The notes: generated by a model from the letters alone, not told the origin. A stretch of 64,000 nucleotides of DNA from JAFCUW01 sp049898325 (GCF_049898325.1 NZ_JAFCXL010000007.1:195610-259609); one strand, 5' to 3'. Numbered from the stretch's first letter, positions 50,559-62,400 are shown. Made by a program: numbers and translations.

Positions 50559-51890
50559 ATGCATTCAGGGTCAAAAATATTCTGGTCGGAGGGATTGATG
50601 CTCGGTCCGCAGCATTTTCAGCTGCAGGACCTGTACCACGAGGCTCGCCTGCACGCGGTCGCCTCGACGATGAATCCCTACTACTGGGGCGTGCGTTCGC
50701 TGCAGTGGAACCTCGACGGACTGGGCCACGACAGCCTGGGTATCAAGGCCATCTCGGTGATTTTCCCCGACGGCGCCACCTACGATGCCCCGGGCGCCGA
50801 TCTGCTGCCCGAGGCGGTCGACCTGTCAGGCCTGCCGGCCGACACGCACAGCTTCACGTTTTACCTGGCCCTCGCGGTGGCCAGGCCGCATGTCGACAAT
50901 GTCGACGGGGGCGGGCGCTACGCGCGCCACAACACCGAGGCGCGCGACCTGTACAGCGAGGCGATGCCGATCGATGTGCCGCTGCTCAAAAAGCGCGCCC
51001 AACTCGTGCTCGATACGTCGGCGCGCGACCCGCTCACCAGCGTTGCCGTGGTGCGGCTGCAGCGTGCCAATGGCGGCGGCTTCGAGATCGATCCCGATTT
51101 TGTCGCGCCCAGCGTGGCCATCGGCGCTTCGCCAGGCTTGCAGCGCATGCTCGATAGCCTGATCAGCGCACTCACCGCGAAAGTCGAGTCGCTCCAGCGC
51201 GGCCACCGCAAGGCCAGCGCCGACACTTTTGAAATGGCGAAGGGCGATATCTCATCGTGGTGGATGCTCAATATCGTCAGCACCGCCAGCGTGCTGCTCA
51301 CGCACACGGCGCGCTCGCCCTGCCACCATCCGGAGGCGCTGTACGAGAAGCTGCTGGCGCTGGCCGGCGGCCTGATGACCTTCTCCGATCGCTACAAGGC
51401 GGCCGACTTGCCCGCCTACCGCCACGATGCGCTCGGCGAAGTCTTCGCCGGCATGGATGCGCTGCTGCGCGAACTGGTCGACACCGTCATTTCCAGCAAA
51501 TATTTCGTGATTGCGCTGGTGGCCGATCCGCAACGACCGTCGCTGTACCGCGCCGTGCTCGATCCGGCCAAGGTGGGCAAGGACACGCAACTGTGCCTGG
51601 CCGTCAGCGCCGACATGCCGGCGCTCGAGCTGGTCGCGGCCATGCCGCTGCGCCTGAAGGTGGCCAGTCCGGACGACCTGCAAAAAATCCTGGCCGCGGC
51701 GCTGCCCGGTGTGCCGATCGCGCACATGCCGCAGGTACCGGCGGCGGTGCCGGTGCGACCGCATACCTATTATTTTTCCCTGTCTTCCAGAAGCGCGCTG
51801 TATGAAAACGCCCTGGCCGGCGGCGCGCTCGGCGTGTACGCGCTCGACGGCATACCGGGGCTGAAGATCGAGCTGATCGCGATTGCCTGA
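50559..51890 (+). CDS. tssK: T6SS baseplate protein TssK
   Basis: A 443-residue protein linking baseplate to membrane complex. KIFWSEGLMLGPQHFQLQDL is the hallmark N-terminus; ARDPLTSVAVVRL, HHPEALYEKLLALAGGLMTF and PHTYYFSLS near the C-terminus also match. GGGGAG precedes ATG 50559. It is divergent from tssE and appears intact. tssL and tssM, which normally follow tssK, are missing; an unrelated hydrolase gene converges 22 bases downstream. Confidence 0.93.
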   Translation: MHSGSKIFWSEGLMLGPQHFQLQDLYHEARLHAVASTMNPYYWGVRSLQWNLDGLGHDSLGIKAISVIFPDGATYDAPGADLLPEAVDLSGLPADTHSFTFYLALAVARPHVDNVDGGGRYARHNTEARDLYSEAMPIDVPLLKKRAQLVLDTSARDPLTSVAVVRLQRANGGGFEIDPDFVAPSVAIGASPGLQRMLDSLISALTAKVESLQRGHRKASADTFEMAKGDISSWWMLNIVSTASVLLTHTARSPCHHPEALYEKLLALAGGLMTFSDRYKAADLPAYRHDALGEVFAGMDALLRELVDTVISSKYFVIALVADPQRPSLYRAVLDPAKVGKDTQLCLAVSADMPALELVAAMPLRLKVASPDDLQKILAAALPGVPIAHMPQVPAAVPVRPHTYYFSLSSRSALYENALAGGALGVYALDGIPGLKIELIAIA

Positions 51891-51912
51891 AGGGCGCGGG
51901 CGCGCGCGTGCC

Positions 51913-54759
51913 TCAGGGCGCGTTCACCTTCAGCAGCCGCAGCCCGAACAGGTCGATCCGGTTCGACGGCCCCGCCACCCCGCCGGCGCCGCTGAAACTG
52001 TGGTTCGCTTCGAGGTAGCTCATATTATAAAAATCGTCCACCTGCACGCGGTAGCGGCCCGCCGCCAGCTGCGCCGCCAGCGGCGTTGAGTACTGGGGCG
52101 GCGTGCCATCGGCGCCGGCGCGCGCGTGGGGCATTGTGACGACGCCGCGCGCCACCGTCGCGCCGGCCGCGTCCTTGACGGTGAGCCGCTTGACGCCGCC
52201 GCTGATGCCCAGGTTGATCTGGTTGGCGCCGTTGTAGTAGCGCAGCTGCAGCTGATAGTGGCCGGCGGTGGCGACGTCGATACCGTCGATGGCCAACTGC
52301 GCGCCCGGCGCACCCCAGTTGCGCAGCGGCGTCGTGGGGGCGGCAGCGATGTCGACGGCGGCGCCCGTGCACACGGGGCGGCTGTGGTGGCTGCGGTTGC
52401 CCGACGCCGGGAACACCGCTTCGGCCGCGTAGCAGCCGCTGTCGGTGCCGACGGCGTGGCTGCCCGCCTCCAGCGCGCGCGCCACCAGGGCGCCGTCGCG
52501 GTACAGATGAAAGCGCACGGCCTGGTCGGCCACCGCGCCGATGCGCAGGCGGCCAGGCGCGTCGAGCGTGAGCACCGGTTCCGGCGGGGCGAACAAGGTA
52601 CTCGACGCGCTCATCGGATCGCCGCCGACGCGGCGCATGGCCTGCTGGCCGGGCTGCAGGCGGCCCAGGCGCAGCACGATGCGGCTGCTCCGCGGCAGCG
52701 CATCCCAGGCAATAGTCGCCCCTACCGGCCTGCCGTTCAGGTGGCGCGAGGCCACCGCATAAAAACCGTCGGCCGCGCTGGCCTTGGGCAGTTCGATCGT
52801 CACCGTGATGGTTTTGCCCCGCAGGCGCAGGCGGCGTAGTTCGATGCGGTCGGTGGCGCCGAAGCTGTCGCGGCGCAGCCGGCTGGTGATGAACGGCCGC
52901 ACCGTCAGGCCGCGCGCGCCGGTGCTAACGCCGAACACCGATTCGACCACCATGCCCAGGTAGCCGCCCACCGACCACAACTGGCGGCGCGAATTGATGA
53001 CGGGGCCGGACAGGGCCGGATTGGCCTCGTCGAGCAGCAGGGGCTGGCCCGACAGCCATTCCAGATTCTCCATGTTCGACAGGTTCAGCGCGGCGCCCCG
53101 CATCAGGCTGGCGTAGGCGGCGTCAGCCACCGCCACGTTCTCGCCGATGGCGGCGGCGCGCAAGCCGTAGGCGGTGACGAAGGGCCAGATGGCGCGGTTG
53201 TGGTAAATCGGCTGGCCCGGCTGCTGCGGGAAGATCACCGGGGCGCCGTGCGGGCCGTGCGGGTAGCGCGCCAGGATGCTGCGCGTCTTCTGCGCATCGG
53301 CCACGCCGGTGATGATCGCCAGCGACTGGCCCAGCCAGTCGAACTTGTGCAGGGGGGCGCCGTCGAAGTGGGGGCCGGTCAGGCTGGCGTACAGGCCCGC
53401 CTCAGGCAGCCAGAAACGGCGGTCGATGGCGCCCTTGAGCTGCGCTGCCCAGCTCGCGTATTTGGCGGCAACGTCACGCTGGCCCTGTTCCCGGGCCAGC
53501 CGCGCCGCCAGCGTCAAGCCCTGATAATGGGCCAGGTTGGTCGACAGCGCCTTCGCACTGGCCAGCGAGGCCAGGTCGTCGACGATCCAGGCGCTGTAGC
53601 TTTGCTCGCGCCAGTCGAGAAACGAGGCCTCGCCCATGTACAGGCCGTCGGCGGCGTCGAAGGCGGCCAGGCGGTCGTTGTCGAGGGTGTTGACCAGCGC
53701 CGTCAAGGCGCGCGCGGCGAAAGCGGCGCGCTCGCCTGGCGCCAGCAGGTCGAGCACGCGGGCGGCGCCGAAGGCCCAGGCGACGCGGTCGGTGCTGACG
53801 GGCCAGCTGCCGCCGGTGCCCGTGTCCTGGATGATCTGCAGGCCATCGGCCGAACCGGCGGCGGCGGCCGGCTTGCCGACGCCGGCGCGCCACGGCGACA
53901 ATTTGAAGTCGAGCGAGCGCCTCACCCGCTGCGGCTCGAGCAGGGCCAGGCCCAGGTCGGCCGCGTACGACAGGTCGCGCGTCCACACGTAGTGCCACTG
54001 TTCGCCCGTCTCGAAGCAGGCGCAGTCGATGGCGGCGCCCGCGTTGTAGTTGCCGTCGCGGATGGCGTCGACGGCATCGAGTCGCATCTCCGTCGTCGCC
54101 AGCGTGAACAGGGCGTCGAAGGCCAGGCTGCCGCTGCGCACGGTGGGCGCGGCGGCGCTTTCGCGCACGCGGACCAACTGCGGTCCCGGGTCGCGCAGGG
54201 TGGTGCTGGTCGAGATGGTGTAGTCGCGCAGCGGCGCGTCGGCGTCGGCGGCGGAAAAGCGGGCGACGTCGTGCTGGCCATCGGCGCGCGGCCAGCGCAG
54301 TGCGACGACGTCGGCACGGCCCCCGTGCGGATCGACGGCGGGCGCCGTGGCGACGGGGCCCAGCGCCTCGACGCGCAGCAGCGGCTGTCCGCTCTGCCTG
54401 GCGTCGAGGCGGAACAGGTAGTTGCCGGCCGCGCGCACGAACAGGTGGATTTCCCCGCCGGCCCGGGTCTGCAGGGCGGTGTCGGCGCCGGGCGCGATCT
54501 CGCCCTCGCCCGCGGCGATCCACTCGGTGCGCCAGTCGGCGCTGCCCAGCTTGAAGCCGTGGTAGCCGGGGCGCAGGGCGATGCGCGCTTCGTAGATGCC
54601 GTCGGCGGTCTCGGTAAGGGCGTCGGCGGTGCTCCAGCCGTTGAAGCCGCCGCGCACGTACAGCGCTTGTGGCAGGGGGGCTGCGGCGGCGGCGGCGGCG
54701 GCGGCCAGCGCCGCCCCGAACAGGGCCGCCGCCAGCGCCAGGCGCATCGAGCCGGCCAT
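51913..54759 (-). CDS. Exported six-hairpin (alpha/alpha)6 glycoside hydrolase with binding modules
   Basis: A 948-residue secreted enzyme. A signal peptide (LALAAALFGAALAAAAA) precedes a starch-binding-like immunoglobulin-type module (VRGGFNGWSTADAL, GYHGFKLGSADWRTEW). The catalytic region (~215-640) has HYVWTRDLSYAADLGLALL, TGTGGSWPVSTDRVAWAFG, DWREQSYSAWIVDD and MENLEWLSGQPLL, of MGH1/glucosidase type. A C-terminal carbohydrate-binding-like module ends the protein (VRVQVDDFYNMSY-like text, DDFYNMSYLEANHSF). Its ATG overlaps the stop of the upstream debranching-type gene by one base, so both are co-expressed. Probably acts on alpha-glucans; the exact GH family is uncertain. Confidence 0.78.
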   Translation of the reverse strand: MAGSMRLALAAALFGAALAAAAAAAAAPLPQALYVRGGFNGWSTADALTETADGIYEARIALRPGYHGFKLGSADWRTEWIAAGEGEIAPGADTALQTRAGGEIHLFVRAAGNYLFRLDARQSGQPLLRVEALGPVATAPAVDPHGGRADVVALRWPRADGQHDVARFSAADADAPLRDYTISTSTTLRDPGPQLVRVRESAAAPTVRSGSLAFDALFTLATTEMRLDAVDAIRDGNYNAGAAIDCACFETGEQWHYVWTRDLSYAADLGLALLEPQRVRRSLDFKLSPWRAGVGKPAAAAGSADGLQIIQDTGTGGSWPVSTDRVAWAFGAARVLDLLAPGERAAFAARALTALVNTLDNDRLAAFDAADGLYMGEASFLDWREQSYSAWIVDDLASLASAKALSTNLAHYQGLTLAARLAREQGQRDVAAKYASWAAQLKGAIDRRFWLPEAGLYASLTGPHFDGAPLHKFDWLGQSLAIITGVADAQKTRSILARYPHGPHGAPVIFPQQPGQPIYHNRAIWPFVTAYGLRAAAIGENVAVADAAYASLMRGAALNLSNMENLEWLSGQPLLLDEANPALSGPVINSRRQLWSVGGYLGMVVESVFGVSTGARGLTVRPFITSRLRRDSFGATDRIELRRLRLRGKTITVTIELPKASAADGFYAVASRHLNGRPVGATIAWDALPRSSRIVLRLGRLQPGQQAMRRVGGDPMSASSTLFAPPEPVLTLDAPGRLRIGAVADQAVRFHLYRDGALVARALEAGSHAVGTDSGCYAAEAVFPASGNRSHHSRPVCTGAAVDIAAAPTTPLRNWGAPGAQLAIDGIDVATAGHYQLQLRYYNGANQINLGISGGVKRLTVKDAAGATVARGVVTMPHARAGADGTPPQYSTPLAAQLAAGRYRVQVDDFYNMSYLEANHSFSGAGGVAGPSNRIDLFGLRLLKVNAP

Positions 54760-57125
54760 CAGCGGTACGCTCCGTCGAGGATGATCTTTTGCAGCGCGTT
54801 GTTCGAGCGCAGCATGGGGAAGTTGGCCGGCACGTAAGCGGGCGGGGTGCGCCAGCGCAGCGTTCCCAGGGTGGCCGTTTGCGCCGCCTGCACCAGCTGC
54901 GTGGGCACGGTGCGGCCATCGAGTTTCACGCACACGTGCCGTGCATGGGGGCCGCAGGCGGCCACCGTCAGCAGCGCCGGGGTGTCCGGTTTGACCACGA
55001 ACTGCACGCGCTGGCGGCGGCGGGCGTCGTCGAGCAGGTCGAGGCTGACCGTGCGCGGCGCCGGCCCGCCAAGACGCAACTGCCAGCGCTGGCCCGCCGC
55101 CGTGCGTGTAAAGTCGACCTCGAGCGTTTCGCCGGCGCCGAAGGGCAGGCGGGCGAACAGGCTGGTCCAGGACGCCGGCAGGGCCGGCACGAAGCGCAGG
55201 CGGCCGGCCGGCAGGTCCGGGCGAAAGCCCAGGTAGTCCTGGTAGGCATTGCGCGCATATTCGGCCACGCTCCACGACTGCGCCCAGGTGCCCGATGGCT
55301 TCAGGCTGCCGTCGTCCTGCGGCACGGCGTCGAGCAGTTCGCTCATGTGGCCGAGGGTGGCGTGCGCGCCTTCCGGGCCGGTGCCCAGCATCTGCCGGCC
55401 CAGGTTGTCGGTGAGGCGCCAGGCGTGCTCCTGGTAGCCGAAGCGGGTCAGCGCCGACACCGTGAAGCCGGCGTTCCAGCCCCAGATGGTGCCCTGGTGG
55501 TAGGCGGCGTCCTTGTGGTGGTAGGCGGGGTTGTCGTGGCGCGGATGAAAATACGGGTCGGTGTCGCTGAGCGAGGCGATGCCGTAAGGGTAAAGCAGGC
55601 CCTCGACGGCGTTCTTGATCACCTTCGCCTGCACCGGGGGCGGAATAAAATCGTCGAACGGGATCGACACCAGCATCAGCTGGTTCGGCCGCACCTTCAC
55701 GTCGCCGCTGCCGTCCTCGCGCAGGCGGTCGGCCATCACGGCGCCGTCCCAGAACCGGGCCAGAAAATGGCGCCGGGTGGTGGCCGCCAGCGCCGACCAC
55801 TGGCGCGCCTTGTCGACGGCGCCCGCCTGGCGCGCCAGTTCGGCGCCCGTTTGAAGCGCCGTGTACCAGAGCGCCTGGATCTCGACCGCCTGCGGCCCGC
55901 GCGCCGACCACGGCTGGCGGTTGGCGATGCGCGCGTCCATCCAGGTGTCGGCGCTGTCGTGGCGCAGCAGGCCGTCCGCGCCGACGTACGAGGCGATGGC
56001 GCCGTCGAAATACGGCACCGCCAGCGCGAACATCTGCGCGGCGAAGTCCTTGTCGCCCGTGTAGCGGATGTATTCGAGCGCTTCGCGCAGCATCCACGGG
56101 GTGCCGTCGACGGTATTGAAAATGATGGGATCGGTGGCCGACACCCGGTTCGGAATGCGGCCGTATTCGGCGCCCGGTTCACGCTGCTGGTAGCGGGCGA
56201 AGTTCGCCAGCACCGCGCGCGCCTGCTCGAACTGCCCGCTCACCAGCAAGGTGCCGGGCAGGGCGATGAAGGTGTCGCGGCCCCAGTTGTCGCGAAACCA
56301 CGGCAGGCCGGCCCAGATGCCGGCGCCGAATTCATCGACCACGAACATCGCCGAGGACGCCTTGGCCCAGTTCAGGGCGCGGTTGTAGCTGGCGTCGCTG
56401 GTGGCCAGGTAGCTGCGCGTGAGGGCGGCGTGGCGGGCGGCTTTTTCGGCCGCGATGGCGCTGGCCGGATCGATCGCGCGGGCGCGCGCCAGCGCCTCGG
56501 CGGCGCTGGCGCCCACCGCCGCCACCACCGTGAACGTCGTCGCCGGCGCGCTTGTGCGCAGCACCAGGCCCGGGTCGAGCCGGAACGGCTGGTCGGCCAT
56601 GAGCGCCACAAACAGGTGCTCGCCGGCGCCCGGCGCCACCAGCACCGCTGGCCCCACTTGCGAGATCACGCCGGGTGCGCGCAGCAGGGGCGCAATGGCC
56701 AGCGTGCCGGCGCGCGGCGCCGCCACCGCCAGCGCCAGCGCGTGCCGTTTCGCCAGCAGCGCGATCTCTTCGGTGACGCCGCTGGCGTGGCGCAGGCGGC
56801 GGCCCCACGGCAGCACCTGTTCGAAGGCGCCGGCGCGCTCGTTGAGGGTGGCGTCAACACTGCTTGCGTAGTCAAGCAGTTGCGTGCCCGCCCGCGTGAC
56901 GTAGCCCTCGCCGTTGCCGCTGCTTTGGGTGAGGCCGGCGTAATAGCCGTCGACATTGTCGCCGGCCACAAAGCGGGCCTGCCGGCCTGGCGCGACATCG
57001 ATCGCCATGGCGTCGAAGAAGGCGTTCACGCTGGGCACCTGGGCGCTGGCGAGGGGAGAGAGCATGGTCAAAGCGAGCAGGACGGCGCTGCGCGCCATGT
57101 AGCAGCAGGGGTAGTTCAAGGACAT
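54759..57125 (-). CDS. Exported amylo-alpha-1,6-glucosidase-type enzyme (glycogen debranching-like)
   Basis: A 788-residue secreted hydrolase. A signal peptide (LLALTMLSPLASAQ) leads to the debranching-enzyme C-terminal type domain: GLPWFRDNWGRDTFIALPG, NTVDGTPWMLREALEYI, DSADTWMDARI, HQGTIWGWNAGFTV and SWSVAEYARNAYQDYLGF. ATG 57125 is chosen although its GGAG is too close; ATG 57098 is an alternative. First gene of a two-gene operon with the six-hairpin hydrolase and divergent from a TonB-dependent receptor, which points to an alpha-glucan utilisation locus. Confidence 0.85.
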   Translation of the reverse strand: MSLNYPCCYMARSAVLLALTMLSPLASAQVPSVNAFFDAMAIDVAPGRQARFVAGDNVDGYYAGLTQSSGNGEGYVTRAGTQLLDYASSVDATLNERAGAFEQVLPWGRRLRHASGVTEEIALLAKRHALALAVAAPRAGTLAIAPLLRAPGVISQVGPAVLVAPGAGEHLFVALMADQPFRLDPGLVLRTSAPATTFTVVAAVGASAAEALARARAIDPASAIAAEKAARHAALTRSYLATSDASYNRALNWAKASSAMFVVDEFGAGIWAGLPWFRDNWGRDTFIALPGTLLVSGQFEQARAVLANFARYQQREPGAEYGRIPNRVSATDPIIFNTVDGTPWMLREALEYIRYTGDKDFAAQMFALAVPYFDGAIASYVGADGLLRHDSADTWMDARIANRQPWSARGPQAVEIQALWYTALQTGAELARQAGAVDKARQWSALAATTRRHFLARFWDGAVMADRLREDGSGDVKVRPNQLMLVSIPFDDFIPPPVQAKVIKNAVEGLLYPYGIASLSDTDPYFHPRHDNPAYHHKDAAYHQGTIWGWNAGFTVSALTRFGYQEHAWRLTDNLGRQMLGTGPEGAHATLGHMSELLDAVPQDDGSLKPSGTWAQSWSVAEYARNAYQDYLGFRPDLPAGRLRFVPALPASWTSLFARLPFGAGETLEVDFTRTAAGQRWQLRLGGPAPRTVSLDLLDDARRRQRVQFVVKPDTPALLTVAACGPHARHVCVKLDGRTVPTQLVQAAQTATLGTLRWRTPPAYVPANFPMLRSNNALQKIILDGAYR

Positions 57126-57331
57126 CTCCGGTAAAAACGGCGGCGCAAGGGGCCGGGCCGTAGTTTGCTTACAACGCCATGGCGCGACTGGGCCCGCAAA
57201 AGCATACGTGCAAATGGCCGTGTCATCAACGCGACCCGACGTCACAAACTAGTTTAGCTACACACCGCCATGCATCGATCGGGGGCGCCCCCGCCCCGAT
57301 TGCCGTATTATCCCCCAGGTTTTTGCCCTAA

Positions 57332-57380
57332 TGTAGTGCAACTACAAGGATTCGCGCACCAGTTTGTAGCCTAAATACAA
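57332..57380. promoter_or_regulatory. Palindromes TGTAGT-GCA-ACTACA and TTGTA-N7-TACAA
   Basis: A perfect inverted repeat (57332-57346) and a related weaker one (57364-57380) lie 32 bases apart in the 460-base gap between divergent hydrolase and receptor genes. Shared TGTAG/TACA half-sites suggest one regulator, for instance a LacI-type sugar repressor. The rest of the gap holds a candidate promoter and AT-rich leader. Confidence 0.5.
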
Positions 57381-57450
57381 CGAGAAATGTGGTAATTTCG
57401 TCACTCTGTCGCAGATTTCCGCATATTCAATGGGGAACGCAGAACGCGCG

Positions 57451-57478
57451 TTGACGGCGAATCTAGTTTTAATACAAA
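57451..57478 (+). promoter_or_regulatory. Candidate promoter of the TonB-dependent receptor
   Basis: TTGACG (57451-57456), 16-base spacer, TACAAA (57473-57478). The site is about 70 bases downstream of the palindromes and ~108 before the receptor start. Confidence 0.4.
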
Positions 57479-57585
57479 ATTCTTTCGACAACGTCCAAGA
57501 ACGTTTGCTTCAGGCTCCCGTGTAGTTGGGTTTCAGGGCTCGGTTCGCGGGAAACAGGTACTTACTTATGATAATCAGGGGACAC

Positions 57586-60321
57586 ATGAACATCTTCGCT
57601 AGCAAGCGGTCGGGCACGTCCCGCACCGGCCTTTTCTTTAAGTTGAGCCCGGTAGCAGCCGCTTGCACGGTGCTCGTCACGGCCATGTCGGCCCAGGCCC
57701 AAACCGCCGCCGCGCCCACCGCCGAGGCGAGCATGGCCACCGTCACCGTGTCGGGCATCCGCCGCGGCATCGAGGACGCCATCTCCGTCAAGAAGGATGC
57801 AACCTCGATCGTCGAAGCCATCTCGGCCGAAGACATCGGCAAGCTGCCCGATTCGTCGATCGCCGAGTCGATCGCCCGCCTGCCCGGCCTGGCCGCCCAG
57901 CGCGTCGCCGGCCGTGCCCAGGTCATCTCCGTGCGCGGCCTGTCGCCCGACTTCGCCACCACCTTGCTCAACGGCCGCGAACAGGTCAGCACCGGTGACA
58001 ACCGCAGCGTCGAATTCGACCAGTACCCGTCCGAGCTGCTCAGCGGCGTGACCATCTATAAAACTCCGGACGCCGGCCTGGTGGGCCAGGGCCTGTCGGG
58101 CACCATCGACATGCAGACCGTGCGTCCGCTGTCGTTCGGTTCGCGCACCGTGGCCTTGAATGCCCGCGGCGAGCGCAACTCGCTGGGCAAGATCGCCAAT
58201 GCGAAAGCCACCGGCAACCGCTTCAGCGCCAGCTACATCGACCAGTTCGCCAACCGCACCATCGGCCTCGCGCTGGGCTACGCCCACCTCGAGTCGCCCG
58301 TGCTGGACCATGAAACGGGCGTGTACGAGCCGTGGAAAACCGACAGCCGCCCTGGCGTGCCTGCTGGCACCTCGATCACCGACGGCATCAAGTCGCTGGC
58401 CCGCAGCGGCACCAACGAGCGCGACGGCGTCATGGCCGTGCTGCAGTTCCGGCCGAATCAGCAATGGAACAGCGTGCTGGACCTGTACGCCTCGAAATTC
58501 AAGCGCGAAGAAACCGCCAACCAGTTCGAGGTGAACCTGAGCGGCTACAACGGCGGCTTCAATCCGGGCCTGCAGTTCAGCCCCGTCACCACCGCCAATG
58601 GCGTCTTGACCGGCGGCACTGCGAACAATGTCTATCCGCTCGTGCGCGGCATGTACAACAACCGCAAGGACGACATCAAGGCTGCTGGCTGGAACACCAC
58701 CTACAAGACCAATGGCATGACCTTTGCCGGCGACCTGTCGTATTCGAAAGCCACCCGCGACGAGCTGAGCCTGGAAAACAACACCCAGATCAGCAACGGC
58801 TCGAGCGTGCCGACGCCGTTCCTGGACAATCTGCGCCTGCAATTTACCCAGGGTTCCTTCCCGTCCCTGGGCGGCCTGCGTAACTACGGCGATGCCTCGA
58901 CCCTGTACGTGCGCGACACCATTTATGGTTCGGGCTACGGCAAGGTGCCGCACGTGGAAGACGAGCTCAAGAGCTTCCGCCTGTCCGGTAATTTCCCGAT
59001 CGACCGGTTTGCCATCGCCAGCGTCGATGTCGGCATGAACTATTCGGACCGCACCAAGACGAAGCGCCAGCCGGAAGCGAACATCCTGCTCAAGGGCAAT
59101 CCAACCACCATCTCCAGCGATCTGCAATATGGCCTGGTCGACCTGGGCTTCGCCGGCAGCGGCATGGTGCCATCGTGGAACGTGCCGGGCGTGGTCGCCA
59201 AGTACATGACCTTCAATCCGACGGAAGACGCCGGTTACCTGGTTGCCAAGGCGTGGGAAGTGAACGAAAAAATCACCACCGGCTACCTCAAGGGCAATAT
59301 CGACACCGAGCTGTCCGAGACGATCAGCCTGCGCGGCAATATCGGTGTGCAGGTCCAGCGCACCGAGCAGGCCTCGCGCGCCAATCTGTACGACGGCAGC
59401 CAGCCAGCGGGCCAGCAGATCAAGCCCATCAACGATGGCAAGGACTACACCGACGTGCTGCCTAGCATGAACCTGGCATTCGGCCTGCCGAACGAACAGA
59501 CCATCCGCATTGCCGCCGCCCGCCAGATCGCCCGTCCGCGCGTCGATCAGCTGCGTTCGGCGCTGGAATTTGGCGTCGGCACCAACGACTTCAAACCGGG
59601 TGGCAGCGGCGGCAATGCCCAGCTCGACCCATGGCGCGCGAATGCTTTCGACATTTCGTATGAAAAGTATTTCGGCAAGAAGGCGTACGTGGCCGTGGCC
59701 GCTTACCATAAAAAGCTGACCAGCTACATCTACACCCAGACCCTGAACTACGATTTCTCGAAGTACATTCCGGGCACCATCGCCAAGACCGCGTTTGGTA
59801 ACTACACGGCGCCGTTCAACGGCAAGGGCGGTACCCTGAAAGGTGCCGAAGTGTCCGGTTCGATGCCATTCAACCTGGTCTCGCCGATGCTCGACGGCTT
59901 CGGCATCCAGGCCAGCTACAGCTACAGCGACAGCGACATCAAGATCGAAGATCCGAGCAGCAATATCGGTACCAACATCCCGTTGCCAGGCCTGTCGAAA
60001 AACACCAGCAACCTGACCTTGTACTACGAGAAAAAGGGCTTTGAAACCCGCATCAGCCAGCGTCGTCGTTCCGACTTCGTCGGTGAAATCGGCAACTTCT
60101 CGAACGACCGCAGCTTGCGTTACGTGGTCGGCGAGAACACGGTCGACTTCCAGATCGGCTACACGTTCCAGACCGGTTCGCTCAAAGGTGTGGGCATCGT
60201 GGCACAGGTCAATAATCTGACCAACGCCGCCTACGAGACCTACAACGGCGACCGCGCCAAGCAGCTCGAGTACCAGAAATACGGTCGCACCATGCTGGTC
60301 GGCGCCAATTACAAATTCTAA
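57586..60321 (+). CDS. TonB-dependent outer-membrane receptor
   Basis: A 911-residue receptor of the type common in Xanthomonas/Caulobacter oligosaccharide uptake. A long signal peptide (ACTVLVTAMSAQAQ) precedes the plug: TVTVSGIRRGIEDAISVKKD, ISAEDIGKLPDSSIAESIAR, PGLAAQR, VISVRGLSPDFATTLLNGRE. The 22-strand barrel ends LVGANYKF with the expected terminal Phe. GGGGA precedes ATG 57586. Divergent from two exported glucan hydrolases, so the ligand is probably a maltodextrin or related oligosaccharide. It has its own terminator. Confidence 0.93.
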   Translation: MNIFASKRSGTSRTGLFFKLSPVAAACTVLVTAMSAQAQTAAAPTAEASMATVTVSGIRRGIEDAISVKKDATSIVEAISAEDIGKLPDSSIAESIARLPGLAAQRVAGRAQVISVRGLSPDFATTLLNGREQVSTGDNRSVEFDQYPSELLSGVTIYKTPDAGLVGQGLSGTIDMQTVRPLSFGSRTVALNARGERNSLGKIANAKATGNRFSASYIDQFANRTIGLALGYAHLESPVLDHETGVYEPWKTDSRPGVPAGTSITDGIKSLARSGTNERDGVMAVLQFRPNQQWNSVLDLYASKFKREETANQFEVNLSGYNGGFNPGLQFSPVTTANGVLTGGTANNVYPLVRGMYNNRKDDIKAAGWNTTYKTNGMTFAGDLSYSKATRDELSLENNTQISNGSSVPTPFLDNLRLQFTQGSFPSLGGLRNYGDASTLYVRDTIYGSGYGKVPHVEDELKSFRLSGNFPIDRFAIASVDVGMNYSDRTKTKRQPEANILLKGNPTTISSDLQYGLVDLGFAGSGMVPSWNVPGVVAKYMTFNPTEDAGYLVAKAWEVNEKITTGYLKGNIDTELSETISLRGNIGVQVQRTEQASRANLYDGSQPAGQQIKPINDGKDYTDVLPSMNLAFGLPNEQTIRIAAARQIARPRVDQLRSALEFGVGTNDFKPGGSGGNAQLDPWRANAFDISYEKYFGKKAYVAVAAYHKKLTSYIYTQTLNYDFSKYIPGTIAKTAFGNYTAPFNGKGGTLKGAEVSGSMPFNLVSPMLDGFGIQASYSYSDSDIKIEDPSSNIGTNIPLPGLSKNTSNLTLYYEKKGFETRISQRRRSDFVGEIGNFSNDRSLRYVVGENTVDFQIGYTFQTGSLKGVGIVAQVNNLTNAAYETYNGDRAKQLEYQKYGRTMLVGANYKF

Positions 60322-60341
60322 TCAGTTCGTAGTATTCGCCG

Positions 60342-60373
60342 AAAACCCCGTCGCATCCGCGGCGGGGTTTTTT
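60342..60373 (+). terminator. Rho-independent terminator after the receptor
   Basis: AAAACCCCG (60342-60350) pairs with CGGGGTTTT (60363-60371), followed by more T. About 20 bases after the receptor stop. Confidence 0.8.
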
Positions 60374-60469
60374 ACATTCATAGCGCGCGAAAAGGTGAAA
60401 TACCGACGTGACCTTCGTCAACAGAGTAAACTGTCGTTTTAGCGCAATTAATTTCAAGTGAGCAATTCC

Positions 60470-62287
<1,818 letters not shown>

Positions 62288-62337
62288 AGTGAAGGGGGAC
62301 GCCACGGCGTTCCCGTTCCAGCAAATTTGCTTATAGT

Positions 62338-62369
62338 GGGGAATGGTTTTCGGACCATTCCCCATTTTT
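62338..62369 (+). terminator. Rho-independent terminator after the helicase
   Basis: TGGGGAATGG / CCATTCCCCA form a 10-bp perfect stem, extended by one T-A pair, then ATTTTTA. Confidence 0.85.
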
Positions 62370-62400
62370 ACGATGCCTATACCCTAGACCAGGAAACCCC

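Noticed and set aside
51913..56097. One continuous frame covering both hydrolases
   Set aside because: The upstream part is the wrong frame of the debranching-type gene; a clear signal peptide starts the real protein at 54759.
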